Shown here: piece after piece, positions 8,541 to 17,509 of the stretch | Position numbering within the stretch: position 1 is the stretch's first letter | Layout of the letters: every line of letters starts with the position of its first letter | Source of the DNA: Rana temporaria | Taxonomy: Eukaryota; Chordata; Amphibia; Anura; Ranidae | DNA length: 64,000 nucleotides | Assembly (NCBI RefSeq): GCF_905171775.1 | Contig: NC_053494.1 | Location: forward strand, 201,194,998 to 201,258,997 | Reading direction: 5' to 3' | Notes under the pieces: model-generated | What the model saw: only the letters and a program-made list of their open reading frames with translations | The model's database searches: none | Told to the model about the DNA's origin: nothing | Made by a program: the position numbers and the translations under genes

Positions 8541-10286
8541 TCAGAGCCCCATAAGGTCAGCCACCCCCTGCTCCCTCCGCAGCCGCCGGTTCTCCTCTTT
8601 GAGCTTCTCCAGCTCCATCTCCAGTTCATGGAGCCTGGGGGGGTCAGCCCGCTGTGACCTCAGGTGGTTGTTCTCCTCCTCCATGCGGCTTATGCACTCC
8701 TCCAGCTCTATGTACTCACGGATCAGATCCTGCTTGCTCATGTCCTGCAGGCTCTCCACGTGGTCCTTCATCATCAGGAACTGGGTGGTGGTGTAAGGGG
8801 CCACCGGTGGGCCCTTGGCGAACATCTCGGCCCGCATCTGGGGCGCCCGCTGCGATTCCATCTCCTCCAGTCGCTTCTTCTCCTCCCAGGTCCGCTGGTT
8901 ATATGACTTCCAGGACCTCTTCTTCTTGGAGGGTAGCTGGCGGTGCCTCTTTCTGCCCAGCTCCCTCCAAGGCCCCTCCGGCTCATGGCGGTCGCCCATG
9001 ACCAGCTGACAATGGTGTTCCCTGTTGTCCGTAATAACAGATTGTACCATGAGGGCTTCGTAAGGGGTGCCCAATGGTTCTTCCGGACCCAGCTCCTGGA
9101 GATCCCAAGCCGAGTCTACACAATGGGCTGCTGCTGGTGGGCGGTACCCAGGTTGAGACCAATTTGACCTGGTGTTGTCATTCATGGGGCAATTCTGCTT
9201 GAAGTGACCCAACTGTTTGCACCGGAAGCAGCGTTGTTCGTTGTCCTCCTGGCGTGGGTAGCGAGGGCTAGATGTCATCGGTCTGTTAGGCGGTTGGTAT
9301 CTAGCGGCTGGTGGGTGTGAGGGCGCCGTTGGTTGTGGAGGTTGTACCCGTGGTGTGACCTGGTTTGTCTTGCGAGTATCCGCATATTCATCCGCCAACT
9401 TCGCGGCCTCTGGTAGAGTCATGGGCCTGCGATCTCTCACCCAATCTTTGACATCCGTCTGGATGTGATTGTAAAATTGCTCCAGGAGCATTAGTTGCAA
9501 AATGTCCTCTGCGGTGGTGGCCTGGCTGCTGTTAACCCAGTTAGAGGCCGACAGGGACAGCTGGCATGCCCATTCTGCGTAAGAGTCTTTCGTGGTTTTG
9601 CGTGAGTCCCTGAACTTCTGTCGGTGGGACTCTGGGGTTACTGCATAACGAGCCAGGAGCGCTTCTTTAACCCGGGCGTAGCTATGGATATCCTGATCTG
9701 GCACGGTCCGGAAAGCATCAGAAGCTTTGCCTGACAGTTTGCCTGACAATATTGCAACCCACTCTCTTCTAGCAATTCGGTGCAGGTTACATTGTCGCTC
9801 AAAGTCTGCCAGGTAGTTATCAATCTCACAGTCCTTTTCATCAAAAGCTTTAAAAGCGCTAAACGGAATCTTCCTTGCGTCTGCTGTGCTGTACTCACTG
9901 TTTGGAGAATGTGCGGCTGCTTGTTGGACTGCTGCCAGTTTTAACTGTAGCTCTGCGTCCCTTATTTGTTTATCCTTCTGTAGCTCTGCGTCCCTTATTT
10001 GTTTAGCCTCCTGTAGCTCTGCGTCCCTTATTTCTTTAGCCTTCTGGAGTTCTGCGTCCCTTATTTCTTTATCCTTCTGTAGTTCTGCGTCCCTTATTTG
10101 TTTAGCCTCCTCCGCTAACAGGTCCATCACTTTCAGAACCACATCCGGCGTTGGGTTCGGGCCGAACCACGCTAGCTTCTCTCTCATTAGCTTGTTGGCT
10201 GGCGATTCCTCCTCCTGAATCACTGGTGTCTCCATCTCTTGTACTGCTGGCGTTGCTGCAATCCCGTCGTCCTGGTCTAGCTCCAT
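8541..10286 (-). CDS. Gag-HEXIM fusion protein of the LTR retrotransposon
   Basis: 581 aa from the first in-frame ATG. The frame is open back to 10478 and the extra 64 codons look protein-like (TLEELLEVRGRIASNKTKRV), so a non-AUG start is possible. Domains: residues 63-116, five tandem copies of an 11-residue IRDAELQ(K/E) unit, probably a coiled coil. Residues 141-306, retrotransposon capsid, with a SCAN-like stretch LLEQFYNHIQTDVKDWVRDR. Residues 353-366, a CX2CX4HX4C zinc knuckle (C353, C356, H361, C366). From about 442 to 572 the sequence is HEXIM-like: basic PSKKKR (452-457), TWEEKK (466-471), RAEMFAKG (485-492), PYTTTQFLM (497-505), then ESLQDMSKQDLIREY and SRMEEENNHLR leading into a leucine-rich coiled coil. 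HEXIM proteins bind 7SK RNA through the basic motif and inhibit P-TEFb through the PYNT motif and cyclin T-binding coiled coil. The acidic segment normally between PYNT and the coiled coil is reduced to about five residues. There is no stop or frameshift at the fusion. Function of the fusion is unknown. Confidence 0.92.
   Translation of the reverse strand: MELDQDDGIAATPAVQEMETPVIQEEESPANKLMREKLAWFGPNPTPDVVLKVMDLLAEEAKQIRDAELQKDKEIRDAELQKAKEIRDAELQEAKQIRDAELQKDKQIRDAELQLKLAAVQQAAAHSPNSEYSTADARKIPFSAFKAFDEKDCEIDNYLADFERQCNLHRIARREWVAILSGKLSGKASDAFRTVPDQDIHSYARVKEALLARYAVTPESHRQKFRDSRKTTKDSYAEWACQLSLSASNWVNSSQATTAEDILQLMLLEQFYNHIQTDVKDWVRDRRPMTLPEAAKLADEYADTRKTNQVTPRVQPPQPTAPSHPPAARYQPPNRPMTSSPRYPRQEDNEQRCFRCKQLGHFKQNCPMNDNTRSNWSQPGYRPPAAAHCVDSAWDLQELGPEEPLGTPYEALMVQSVITDNREHHCQLVMGDRHEPEGPWRELGRKRHRQLPSKKKRSWKSYNQRTWEEKKRLEEMESQRAPQMRAEMFAKGPPVAPYTTTQFLMMKDHVESLQDMSKQDLIREYIELEECISRMEEENNHLRSQRADPPRLHELEMELEKLKEENRRLRREQGVADLMGL
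8571..8963 (-). other. HEXIM1/2-like region captured in the retrotransposon
   Basis: This DNA encodes the C-terminal ~131 residues with HEXIM signatures in native order: arginine/lysine-rich motif, TWEEKK helix, RAEMFAKG, PYTT (family PYNT) and the cyclin T-binding coiled coil. Human HEXIM1 is encoded by one exon, so capture from mRNA or genomic DNA would leave no introns either way. The region looks richer in G and C than the AT-leaning gag just upstream, which fits a separate origin. The exact junction lies between Gag residue ~431 and the basic motif at ~445. A chance match is very unlikely because at least five separate signatures occur in the correct order. Confidence 0.92.
9381..9521 (-). 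other. SCAN-like capsid segment of Gag
   Basis: It encodes ATTAEDILQLMLLEQFYNHI and DVKDWVRDRRPMTLPEAAKL, matching the LE(Q)F...L...W(V)...P....EA pattern of SCAN domains. Together with the upstream helix-rich capsid region it places the element near Gmr1-like Gypsy retrotransposons. Dimerisation is the usual role of SCAN. Here it is presumably capsid assembly. Confidence 0.75.
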
Positions 10287-10400
10287 TAATTCTGCTATGA
10301 TGACCCGCTTGGTTTTGTTGCTAGCGATCCTTCCACGAACTTCCAGTAGTTCTTCCAGTGTCTGCTTGGAATCCGGGTGTGAAGGGGAATAGAAGGGAAA

Positions 10401-10422
10401 AATCCCGCTGCTACCAACCAAT
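10401..10422 (-). promoter_or_regulatory. Putative primer-binding site
   Basis: Immediately inside the 5' LTR the minus strand reads ATTGGTTGGTAGCAGCGGG. Position and the TGG core are as expected for a tRNA primer site. I could not match it confidently to a particular tRNA 3' end. Confidence 0.5.
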
Positions 10423-10930
10423 TGTGACGGTATCGGTATGATATCCCCGTCAACGTTCCCTTCTTCCCATAACGACAATCACCCCAATATTCCACGAGGA
10501 GGGATATCCCTGGAATCGGCCAGAAAGCCACACATGAGACAAGCTTACTGCTGGAACAAGACACTTTATTGACACAAAAACTCAGCTTATATGTGGTTAC
10601 AGCCTGTTAGGAACGCCCCCTCACACAGTGGGGTTTCCCATACAGATTATAGGAGACAAGTCGGAGCCGACCATGCAGACATGTTTCTTTAGATAAAGAC
10701 ATCAGCGGAGTTAATTGCTAGGTGTAACAGCCTGACCACAATGAAGCAATCAGAATAATTAACATGAGCCCCTTATCTAATCATTGTAAACAGTAAGGCC
10801 GGTCTCCTTCCCACACACAATAAATCAATTACCATTTGAACTAGGGAGCTGGCTGAGGAAGGGTCATTAACATGTCAATAGCTTGTGACACATGAACCAA
10901 GCAGGGAGATTTACACTGACATCCTTCACA
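10423..10930 (-). repeat. 5' LTR (right copy)
   Basis: 508 bp, identical by eye to 7639-8146. On the minus strand a TATA-like CACATATAAGC (box at about 10585-10596) precedes an AATAAA polyadenylation signal (10565-10570). U3, R and U5 can therefore be placed roughly as 10930-10560, around 10560, and down to 10423. Confidence 0.92.
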
Positions 10931-11159
10931 ACGTGAGGTCAAGCCTCATTTCCATAATACACGCCCCCCTCCTAGTAATTTGAATTAGGCGCCCTTACGC
11001 CCGCTCGTTTTAGGCTACGCCGCCGAAAATTTGAAGGTAAGTGGTTTGAGAATCACTAATAGCCTAAATAATTTACGGCGGTGTAGCCTAAAAAGACTAG
11101 GCTAGGCCGTCCTAATTTTAGGCCAACCTACGTGAATCTACCTACAAATGTCTTTCTTA

Positions 11160-11580
11160 GGCCCCGTACACACGGTCGGACAAAACCGATGAGAATGGTC
11201 CGACGGACCGTTTTCATCAGTTCACCTCTGAAGTGGCCATACGGCCTGATATGCGTACACACCATCAGTTCAAAATCCAATCGGGTCAGAACGCGGTGAC
11301 GTAAAACACAACGACGTGCTGAATAAAACGAAGTTCAATGCTTCCAAGCATGCGTCGACTTGATTCTGAGCATGCACGGGTTTTGAACCGATGCTTTTCT
11401 GTACTAACCATCGGTTTGGTCCGATGGGGCAGCGGTCCATCGGTTCGGTTTTGAAGCATGCTTAGAAATTTTGGACCGAAGGAAACCAGACCGATAGCCT
11501 ATACACACGGTCGGTTTGGTCTGATGAAAATGAACTTTGGTTCATTCTCATTGGACCAAACCGACCGTGTGTACGGGGCC
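11160..11580. mobile_element. MITE with GGCCCCGTACACACGGTCGG ends
   Basis: It is flanked by TTA at 11157-11159 and 11581-11583. Left GGCCCCGTACACACGGTCGG and right CCGACCGTGTGTACGGGGCC are perfect inverted repeats. The interior carries ACCGATGAGAATGGTCCGA blocks in both orientations. A truncated relative starts at 44452. Confidence 0.85.
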
Positions 11581-11583
11581 TTA

Positions 11584-11866
11584 GGCTATAGCTTGTGACT
11601 GCGTTTGATCCTGGCACAGTGGCGGCAATTGATGGGCACAGTGGCAGAATTTGATGGAACAGTGGCAGCAATTGAAGGACGCAGTAGCTGCATATGATGG
11701 CACAGTGGCTGCGTTTGATGGGCACAGTCGCTGCGTTTGATGGGCATAGTGGCTGCGTTTGATGGCACAGTGATGGCAATTAATGGGCACAGTAAATGCG
11801 CTTGATGTGGGGTTTTTTTTCAGTTTGTTTGCGTCCCCCAAAAATGTTGAGCACCAGCTGCCACTG
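11584..11866. mobile_element. hAT-type element end (GCCACTG) with internal ~20-bp repeats
   Basis: The right end CAAAAATGTTGAGCACCAGCTGCCACTG matches the terminus of the TSD-proven hAT element ending at 50076 (GAGCACCAGCCGCCACTG). Inside are degenerate GGCACAGTGGCTGCGTTTGAT units, again as in 49255-50020. The left terminus is not visible. Confidence 0.65.
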
Positions 11867-11869
11867 CAG

Positions 11870-13752
11870 TGAAACCAATGCTGGGGATTTAGATTGTGGA
11901 CAGTGACACCGATGCTTGAGGTTTAAATGTTGGGCAGTGACACCAATGCTGGGGATTTAGATTGTGGACAGTGACACCGATGCTTGAGGTTTAAATGTTG
12001 GGCAGTGACACCAATGCTGGGGGTTTAGATTGTTGACACCAATGCAGATGGTTTAGATCAGGGATCTTCAAACTACGGCCCTCCAGTTGTTCAGGAACTA
12101 CAATTCCCATCATGCCTAGTCATGTCTGTGAATGTCAGAGTTTTACAATGCCGCATGGGATGTGTAGTTCCGCAACAGCTGGAGGGCCGTAGTTTGGGGA
12201 TCCCTGGTTTAGATTGTGGACAGTGACACCAATGCTTGAGGTTTAAATTTTGGGCAGTGACACCCAATGCTGGGGGTTTAGATTGTGGACAGTGACACCA
12301 ATGCTGAGGGTTTAGATTGTGGACAGTGACTCCAATGCTGAGGGTTTAGATTGTGGACAGTGACACCAATGCTGGGGGTTTAGATTGTGGACAGTGACAC
12401 CAATGCTTGAGGTTTAAATTTTGGGCAGTGACACCAATGCTGGGGGTTTAGATTGTGGACAGTGACACCAATGCTGAGGGTTTAGATTGTGGACAGTGAC
12501 TCCAATGCTGAGGGTTTAGATTGTGGACAGTGACACCAATGCTGGGGGTTTAGATTGTGGACAGTGACACCAATGCTTGAGGTTTAAATTTTGGGCAGTG
12601 ACACCAATGCTGGGGGTTTAGATTGTGGACACCAATGCTGGGGGTTTAGATTGTGGACAATGACACCACTGCTGCAGGTTTAGATTGTGGACAATGACAC
12701 CAATGCTGGGAGTTTAGATTGTGGACAATGACACTAATGCTGGGGGTTTTGATTGTGGACAGTGACACCAATGCAGATGGTTTAGATTGTGGACAGTGAC
12801 ACCAATGCTGGAGGTTTAGATTGTGGACAGTGACACCAATGCTTGAGGTTTACATTTTGGGCAGTGACACCAATGCTGAGGGTTTAGATTGTGGACAATG
12901 ACACCAATGCTGGGAGTTTTGATTGTGGACAGTGACACCAATGCTGGAGGTTTAGATTAAGAACAATGACACCAATGCTGGGGGTTTTTATTGTGGACAG
13001 TGACACCAATGCTGGAGGTTTTGATTGTGGACAGTGACACCAATGCTGGAGGTTTTGATTGTGGAAAGTGACACCAATGCAGATGGTTTAGATTGTGGAC
13101 TGTCACAGCAATGCTGGGGGTTTTGATTGTGGACAATGACACCAATGCTGGGGGTTTTGATTGTGGACAGTGACACCAATGCTGGGAGTTTAGATTGTGG
13201 ACAGTGACACCAATGCTGGGAGTTTAGATTGTGGACAGTGACACCGATGCTGGGGGTTTAGATTGTGGACAGTGACACCAATGCTGGGAGTTTAGATTGT
13301 GGACAGTGACACCAATGCTGGGAGTTTAGATTGTGGACAGTGACACCGATGCTGGGGGTTTAGATTGTGGACAGTGACACCAATGCTGGAGGTTTTGATT
13401 GTGGAAAGTGACACCAATGCAGATGGTTTAGATTGTGGACAGTCACAGCAATGCTGGGGGTTTAGATTGTGGACAGTGACACCAATGCTGGAGGTTTTGA
13501 TTGTGGAAAGTGACACCAATGCAGATGGTTTAGATTGTGGACAGTCACAGCAATGCTGGGGGTTTAGATTGTGGACAGTGACACCAATGCTGGAGGTTTT
13601 GATTGTGGAAAGTGACACCAATGCAGATGGTTTAGATTGTGGACAATGACACCAATGCTGGGAGTTTAGATTGTGGACAATGACACCAATGCTGGGGGTT
13701 TTGATTGTGGACAGTGACACCAATGCTGGGAGTTTAGATTGTGGACAATGAC
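11870..13752. repeat. 34-bp minisatellite, about 50 units
   Basis: The unit is roughly GTTTAGATTGTGGACAGTGA plus CACCAATGCTGGGG, with higher-order variants (CAGATG for CTGGGG, TTTTGG for TTTAG, TTGAGG-TTTAAATTTTGGG). Near 13365-13650 a composite of three units repeats as a ~102-bp block. The array is flanked by oppositely oriented hAT ends (11866 and 13756). Apparent reading frames through it are repeat artefacts. Confidence 0.9.
12059..12206. mobile_element. 148-bp hAT-type MITE inserted in the minisatellite
   Basis: Termini CAGGGATCTTCAAACTACGG and CCGTAGTTTGGGGATCCCTG are inverted repeats. The 8-bp flanks GTTTAGAT at 12051-12058 and 12207-12214 are identical. The TSD is itself part of the minisatellite unit. 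The 8-bp duplication is diagnostic of hAT. Confidence 0.85.
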
Positions 13753-13755
13753 ACC

Positions 13756-13968
13756 CAGTGGCGGCTGGTGCTCCAAAATTTTTGGGGGTGCAAACAAACT
13801 GAAAAATTAAACTGTTAGTAATGCAGGACTATAAATAGCCATTTATCAGGTGATTATGTACCATTACTGCTAGATAAAACTGTGCCCATCAATTGCAGCC
13901 TCACTATGCCCATCACAGTAGGGCAATTACATCCACATTTCAAGCAAAAGAAAACAAAATCACTTAAC
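13756..13968. mobile_element. hAT-type element end (CAGTGGCGGCTGGTG), inverted relative to 11584-11866
   Basis: CAGTGGCGGCTGGTGCTCCA is the inverse of the terminus at 11866, followed by the same AAATTTTTGGGGG-GCAAACAAACTG stretch. The interior passes into the 31-bp minisatellite. The opposite end was not found. Confidence 0.6.
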
Positions 13969-13969
13969 A

Positions 13970-14752
13970 TCAGGTGTCCCAATCAGAGCCCCCTTTACAT
14001 CAGGATCAGGTGTCCCAATCAGAGGCCCCTTTACATCAGGTGTCCCAAACAGTGGCCCCTTTACAACAGGTGTCCCCATCAGCATCCCCTTATAAATCAG
14101 GTGTCCTCATCAGAGTCTCTTTTTACAGCAGGTGTCCCCATCAGAGCCCTCCTTCACATTAGATGTCCCTATCAGAGTTCCCCTTTACATTAAATGTCCC
14201 CATCAGAGCCCTCCTTCACATTAGATGTCCCTATCAGATTTCCCCTTTACATTTAATGTCCCCATCAGAGTCCTCCTTTACTTCAGATGTCACAATTAGA
14301 GACCCTCTTTACATCAGATGTCCCCATCAGAGTCCTCCTTTACATCAGATGTCCCCATCAGAGTCCTCCTTTACATCAGATGTCCCCATCAGAGTCCTCC
14401 TTTACATCAGATGTCCCCATCAGAGTCCTCCTTTACATTATATGTCCCCATCAGAGTCCTCCTATACATTAGATGTCCCCATCAGAGTCCTCCTTTACAT
14501 TAGATGTCCCCATCAGAGTCCTCCTTTACATTAGATGTCCCCATCAGAGTCCTCCTTTACATTAGATGTCCCCATCAGAGTTCTCCATTACGTCAGATGT
14601 CCCCATCAGAGCCCCCTTTACATTAGATGTCACCATCAGAGTCCTCATTTACATCAGATGTCCCCATCAGAGTCCTCCTTTGCATTAGATGACCCCATCA
14701 GAGCCTCCCTTTACATAAGATGTCCCCATCAGAGTCCTCCTTTATATTAGGT
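13970..14752. repeat. 31-bp minisatellite, about 25 units
   Basis: The unit is TCCCCATCAGAGTCCTCCTT plus TACATTAGATG. Units in the middle (14318-14580) are nearly identical. Both edges are degenerate, the common pattern when arrays grow from the centre. It is not a CRISPR: units are contiguous with no spacers. Confidence 0.9.
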
Positions 14753-14754
14753 GC

Positions 14755-15034
14755 TTAGCAGGAACAGAAGATCTCTGTGCCCATCCCTGTCACAACCGGA
14801 TCTGCCTTGTTTACATAGGCAGATCCCTGTTCTGCCTCTCTGTGGAGCGTTCGCGGGGACCCGCTGATTGGCTCCCCCTCTGGCCAATCAGCGCACGCGC
14901 CCCACTGTTTATTACACAAAATGACGTACAGGTACATCGTTTCACGCAATAGAGATATCCTGACGCAGGAAAACGCCAGGTGGCAAGTGGTTGAAGTGGT
15001 TCCAAAGGCTGAAGATTTATTTATTTTTTTTACC
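14755..15034. repeat. Diverged end of a TTAA-type MITE
   Basis: An inverted pair GATCTGCCTTGTTTACATAG/GGCAGATCCCTG near 14800, followed by ACGTACAGGTACATC and GGCAAGTGGTTGAAGTGG near 14998, resembles the interiors and AAGTGGTTAA ends of the piggyBac-type MITEs. TTAA is mutated to TTGA. Low confidence on family. Confidence 0.4.
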
Positions 15035-15666
15035 TTCATGCATTCTAATAGCGAACGTTCGCGTGAACATTTAGAACCCCATTGACGTCTATGGGACTCG
15101 AACGTTCTAATTCAAAAGTGCTAATTTTGAAGCCTAATATGCAAGTTATTGTTGTAAAACGTCTTTGAGAACCCGGGTTTAAAACTTTTTTTCCATTGAT
15201 ACATGTTCCCTCGGGCAAGACCTGGGTTCTCAAAGACGTTTTCACAGGCATACTATAGACACCCAGCAGGTACAATATTTAAAGGAATTTTTAATTTTTT
15301 TAATTTTTTATTTAAGCATCATTAAAATCACTGCTCCTGAATCTTTAGGTGCAAACTACAGAGCACACGATCAGTACACACCAAGTAGCTTTAGGTGCAA
15401 ACTACAGAGCACACGGCCAGTACACACCAAGTAGATTTAGGTGCAAACTACAGAGGACACGGCAATAAACCATGTAAGAATACTGCAGCTAGCACAATCA
15501 CCTGCCTGCCAGTAAATTAGGAAGAACTGATCTAGCTAAACTATACAGTGTATAAATATATGTACAACACCTGGGATGTATATATATCCTCTACACACTG
15601 TAACATTAACTGACTTGCCTGCCTGCTTTATCTACCTGCAAAAAATGACACTCCCTCTGTCCTCTC
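15035..15666. repeat. Left part of a dispersed repeat interrupted by the piggyBac element
   Basis: The block GCGAACGTTCGCGTGAACAT, with TAATATGCAAGTTATTG and internal inverted pieces (GTCTTTGAGAACCCGGGTTT against CTGGGTTCTCAAAGACG), is a recognisable ranid repeat. GGTGCAAACTACAGAGCACACG is tandemly repeated three times (15349-15450). Its continuation appears at 25350, after the piggyBac insertion. Class unknown to me. Confidence 0.5.
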
Positions 15667-16227
15667 TTAACCAGTTCCCGACCACCGCATGTACATATAC
15701 GTCCACAATATGGCACGTACAGGCACATGGGCGTATAGGTACGTCCCCGCCTTACCTCGGTTCGGGGGTCCGATCGGGACCCCCTCCGGTACATGCGGCG
15801 GCCGGGAACGGTGTACGGGAGGTCCGGGAGGAGGGGGCGGCTATTGGTTTCCAGCCGTCCCCTCTCGATCTCCCTCAGCGAATGAGAATGCAGCAGAGCC
15901 CTCCCTGCCTGTGTAACTGTAAACACAGGCAGGGAGGAAGTGACGTTTTCTCCCCTCTGGCGGTCTTTTCGTTTGATTCCAGAGGAGAGAAGACGTCAGT
16001 ACTGTGAGTTGCACCAACAGCACACTGACACAGCACACATAGGCACATAACCCCCCCCGATCACCCCCCCAGCACCCCCAGATCACCCCCTGTCACAGTG
16101 TCACTGATTGCAGTGATCATTTATTTTCTGATCACTGCTTTTAGTGTCAGTGTGACAGAAAAAAGTGTCAGGGCAGTTAGGTTTAGGCCCCTTTAGGTCC
16201 AGGGTAGCCCCCTACCCCCCCCCCAAT

Positions 16228-16960
16228 AAAGGTTTAACCCCTGATTGCCCCTAAAGTTAACCCTTTCACCCCTATTGCCAGTGTCACTAAGCGATCGGTT
16301 TCTGATCGCTGCATTAGTGTCACTGTTGCCGCTAGGCAGTTAGTTTTTTTTGAGGTTCGCCGCCAGGTTTATATAGCGTTAGGTACCCCCATAAATAAAG
16401 GTTTTAACCCCTGATTGCCCCTAGAGTTAACCCTTTCACCCCTATTGCCAGTGTCACTAAGCGATCGGTTTCTGATCGCTGTATTAGTGTCACTGTTGCC
16501 GCTAGGCAGTTAGTTTTTTTTGAGGTTCGCCGCCAGGTTTATATAGCGTTAGGTACCCCCATAAATAAAGGTTTTAACCCCTGATTGCCCCTAGAGTTAA
16601 CCCTTTCACCCCTATTGCCAGTGTCACTAAGCGATCGGTTTCTGATCGCTGTATTAGTGTCACTGTTGCCGCTAGGCAGTTAGTTTTTTTTGAGGTTCGC
16701 CGCCAGGTTTATATAGCGTTAGGTACCCCCATAAATAAAGGTTTTAACCCCTGATTGCCCCTAGAGTTAACCCTTTCACCACTGATCACTGTATAAGTGT
16801 CACTGGTGACGTGGTTAGCCAGTTAGTTATTTAGTTATTTTAGGTTCGCCACCAGGTTTTTAGAAAGCGTTAGGTACCCCCATATATTACCGAATAAAGG
16901 TTTTAACCCCCTGATTGCCCCCTAGTTAACCCTTTCACCAGTGATCACCGTATAAGTGTT
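16228..16960. repeat. 170-bp tandem repeat upstream of the transposase
   Basis: The motif GGTTTTAACCCCTGATTGCC recurs at 16400, 16570 and 16740, with a variant start at 16229 and decaying copies to about 16960. The unit includes CTAAGCGATCGGTTTCTGATCG (a CGATCGG/CTGATCG palindrome) and ATAGCGTTAGGTACCCCCAT. Repeated subterminal blocks can bind transposase. No direct evidence for that here. Confidence 0.85.
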
Positions 16961-17509
16961 ACGGTTGACGCTGGTTGGTTAGTTTGCTGTTTATAGCATC
17001 AGAGCACCCGCCGTATATAACCCAATAGGTTTAACCCCCTGATCACCCGGCGGGTGATATAAATTTAATTTTAGCGCCAGTCAGGGTCTGCGTCACCCCA
17101 GGCAGCGTTAGGTTAGAGCCAGTACCGCTTACACCCACTCGCTAAGCATACACCCCCCTTAGTGGTATAGGATCTGAACGGATCGATACCTGATCTGATC
17201 AGATCTATACTAGCGTACCCAGCAGTTTAGGGTACCCAAAAACGCATTGTTAGCGGAATCAGCCCAGATACCCGCTAGCACCTGCGTTTTCCCCCTCTGC
17301 CCAGCCCAACCCACCCAAGTGCAGTATCGATCGATCACTGTCACTTACAAAACACAAGACACATAACTGCAGCGTTCGCAGAGACAGGCCTGATCCCTGC
17401 GATCGCTTACAGTTTTTTTTGAAGCGTTTTCTACATTTGCTTTTCTATAGTCAGGTGCTTTTTTTACCTGTGAATCCTTACCATTGTACCACTAAATTTA
17501 GAGTCCAAA

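Larger units (their letters stand above)
7639..10930 (-). mobile_element. Complete nonautonomous Gypsy (Gmr1-like) LTR retrotransposon carrying a Gag-HEXIM gene
   Basis: Two 508-bp direct repeats (7639-8146, 10423-10930) start TGTGACGG and end TTCACA, so both strands show TG...CA termini. Exact 5-bp target duplications ACGTG lie at 7634-7638 and 10931-10935. The element is transcribed leftward: the right repeat is the 5' LTR, a primer-site-like stretch abuts it, and a purine-rich tract abuts the left repeat. Only one long frame (Gag fused to HEXIM) is present. No protease, reverse transcriptase, RNase H or integrase is encoded, so mobilisation must depend on enzymes from a relative. The LTRs read identical base by base, which points to a very recent insertion. 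Gmr1-like assignment rests on the SCAN-like Gag. Established knowledge: the vertebrate SCAN domain derives from Gmr1-like Gag. Confidence 0.93.
7155..11142. mobile_element. Harbinger-type MITE (GGTAGATTCAC ends) split by an LTR retrotransposon
   Basis: GGTAGATTCACAAAGAG at 7155 and its inverse CGTGAATCTACC ending at 11142 are the termini, both flanked by TA. Inner arms AGGCCGGCTTA/TAGGCCAACCTA and blocks such as TTTACGTCGTTTACG show it belongs to the same broad family as 26470-27195 and 32604-33315. Removing 7639-10930 and one ACGTG copy leaves a roughly 0.69 kb MITE, the usual size for this family. The LTR element is therefore the younger insertion. Confidence 0.75.

Noticed and set aside
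8147..10422. Retrovirus rather than LTR retrotransposon
   Set aside because: No pol or env frame is present and Gag is of the SCAN-like Gmr1/Gypsy type.
10287..10478. Gag start at 10478
   Set aside because: The first codon there is TTG. The first in-frame ATG is at 10286, so 10286 is annotated and the upstream part is described as open frame only.
13970..14752. Regular 31-bp repeats resembling a CRISPR array
   Set aside because: Units are contiguous without spacers, the genome is vertebrate, and no cas genes exist.
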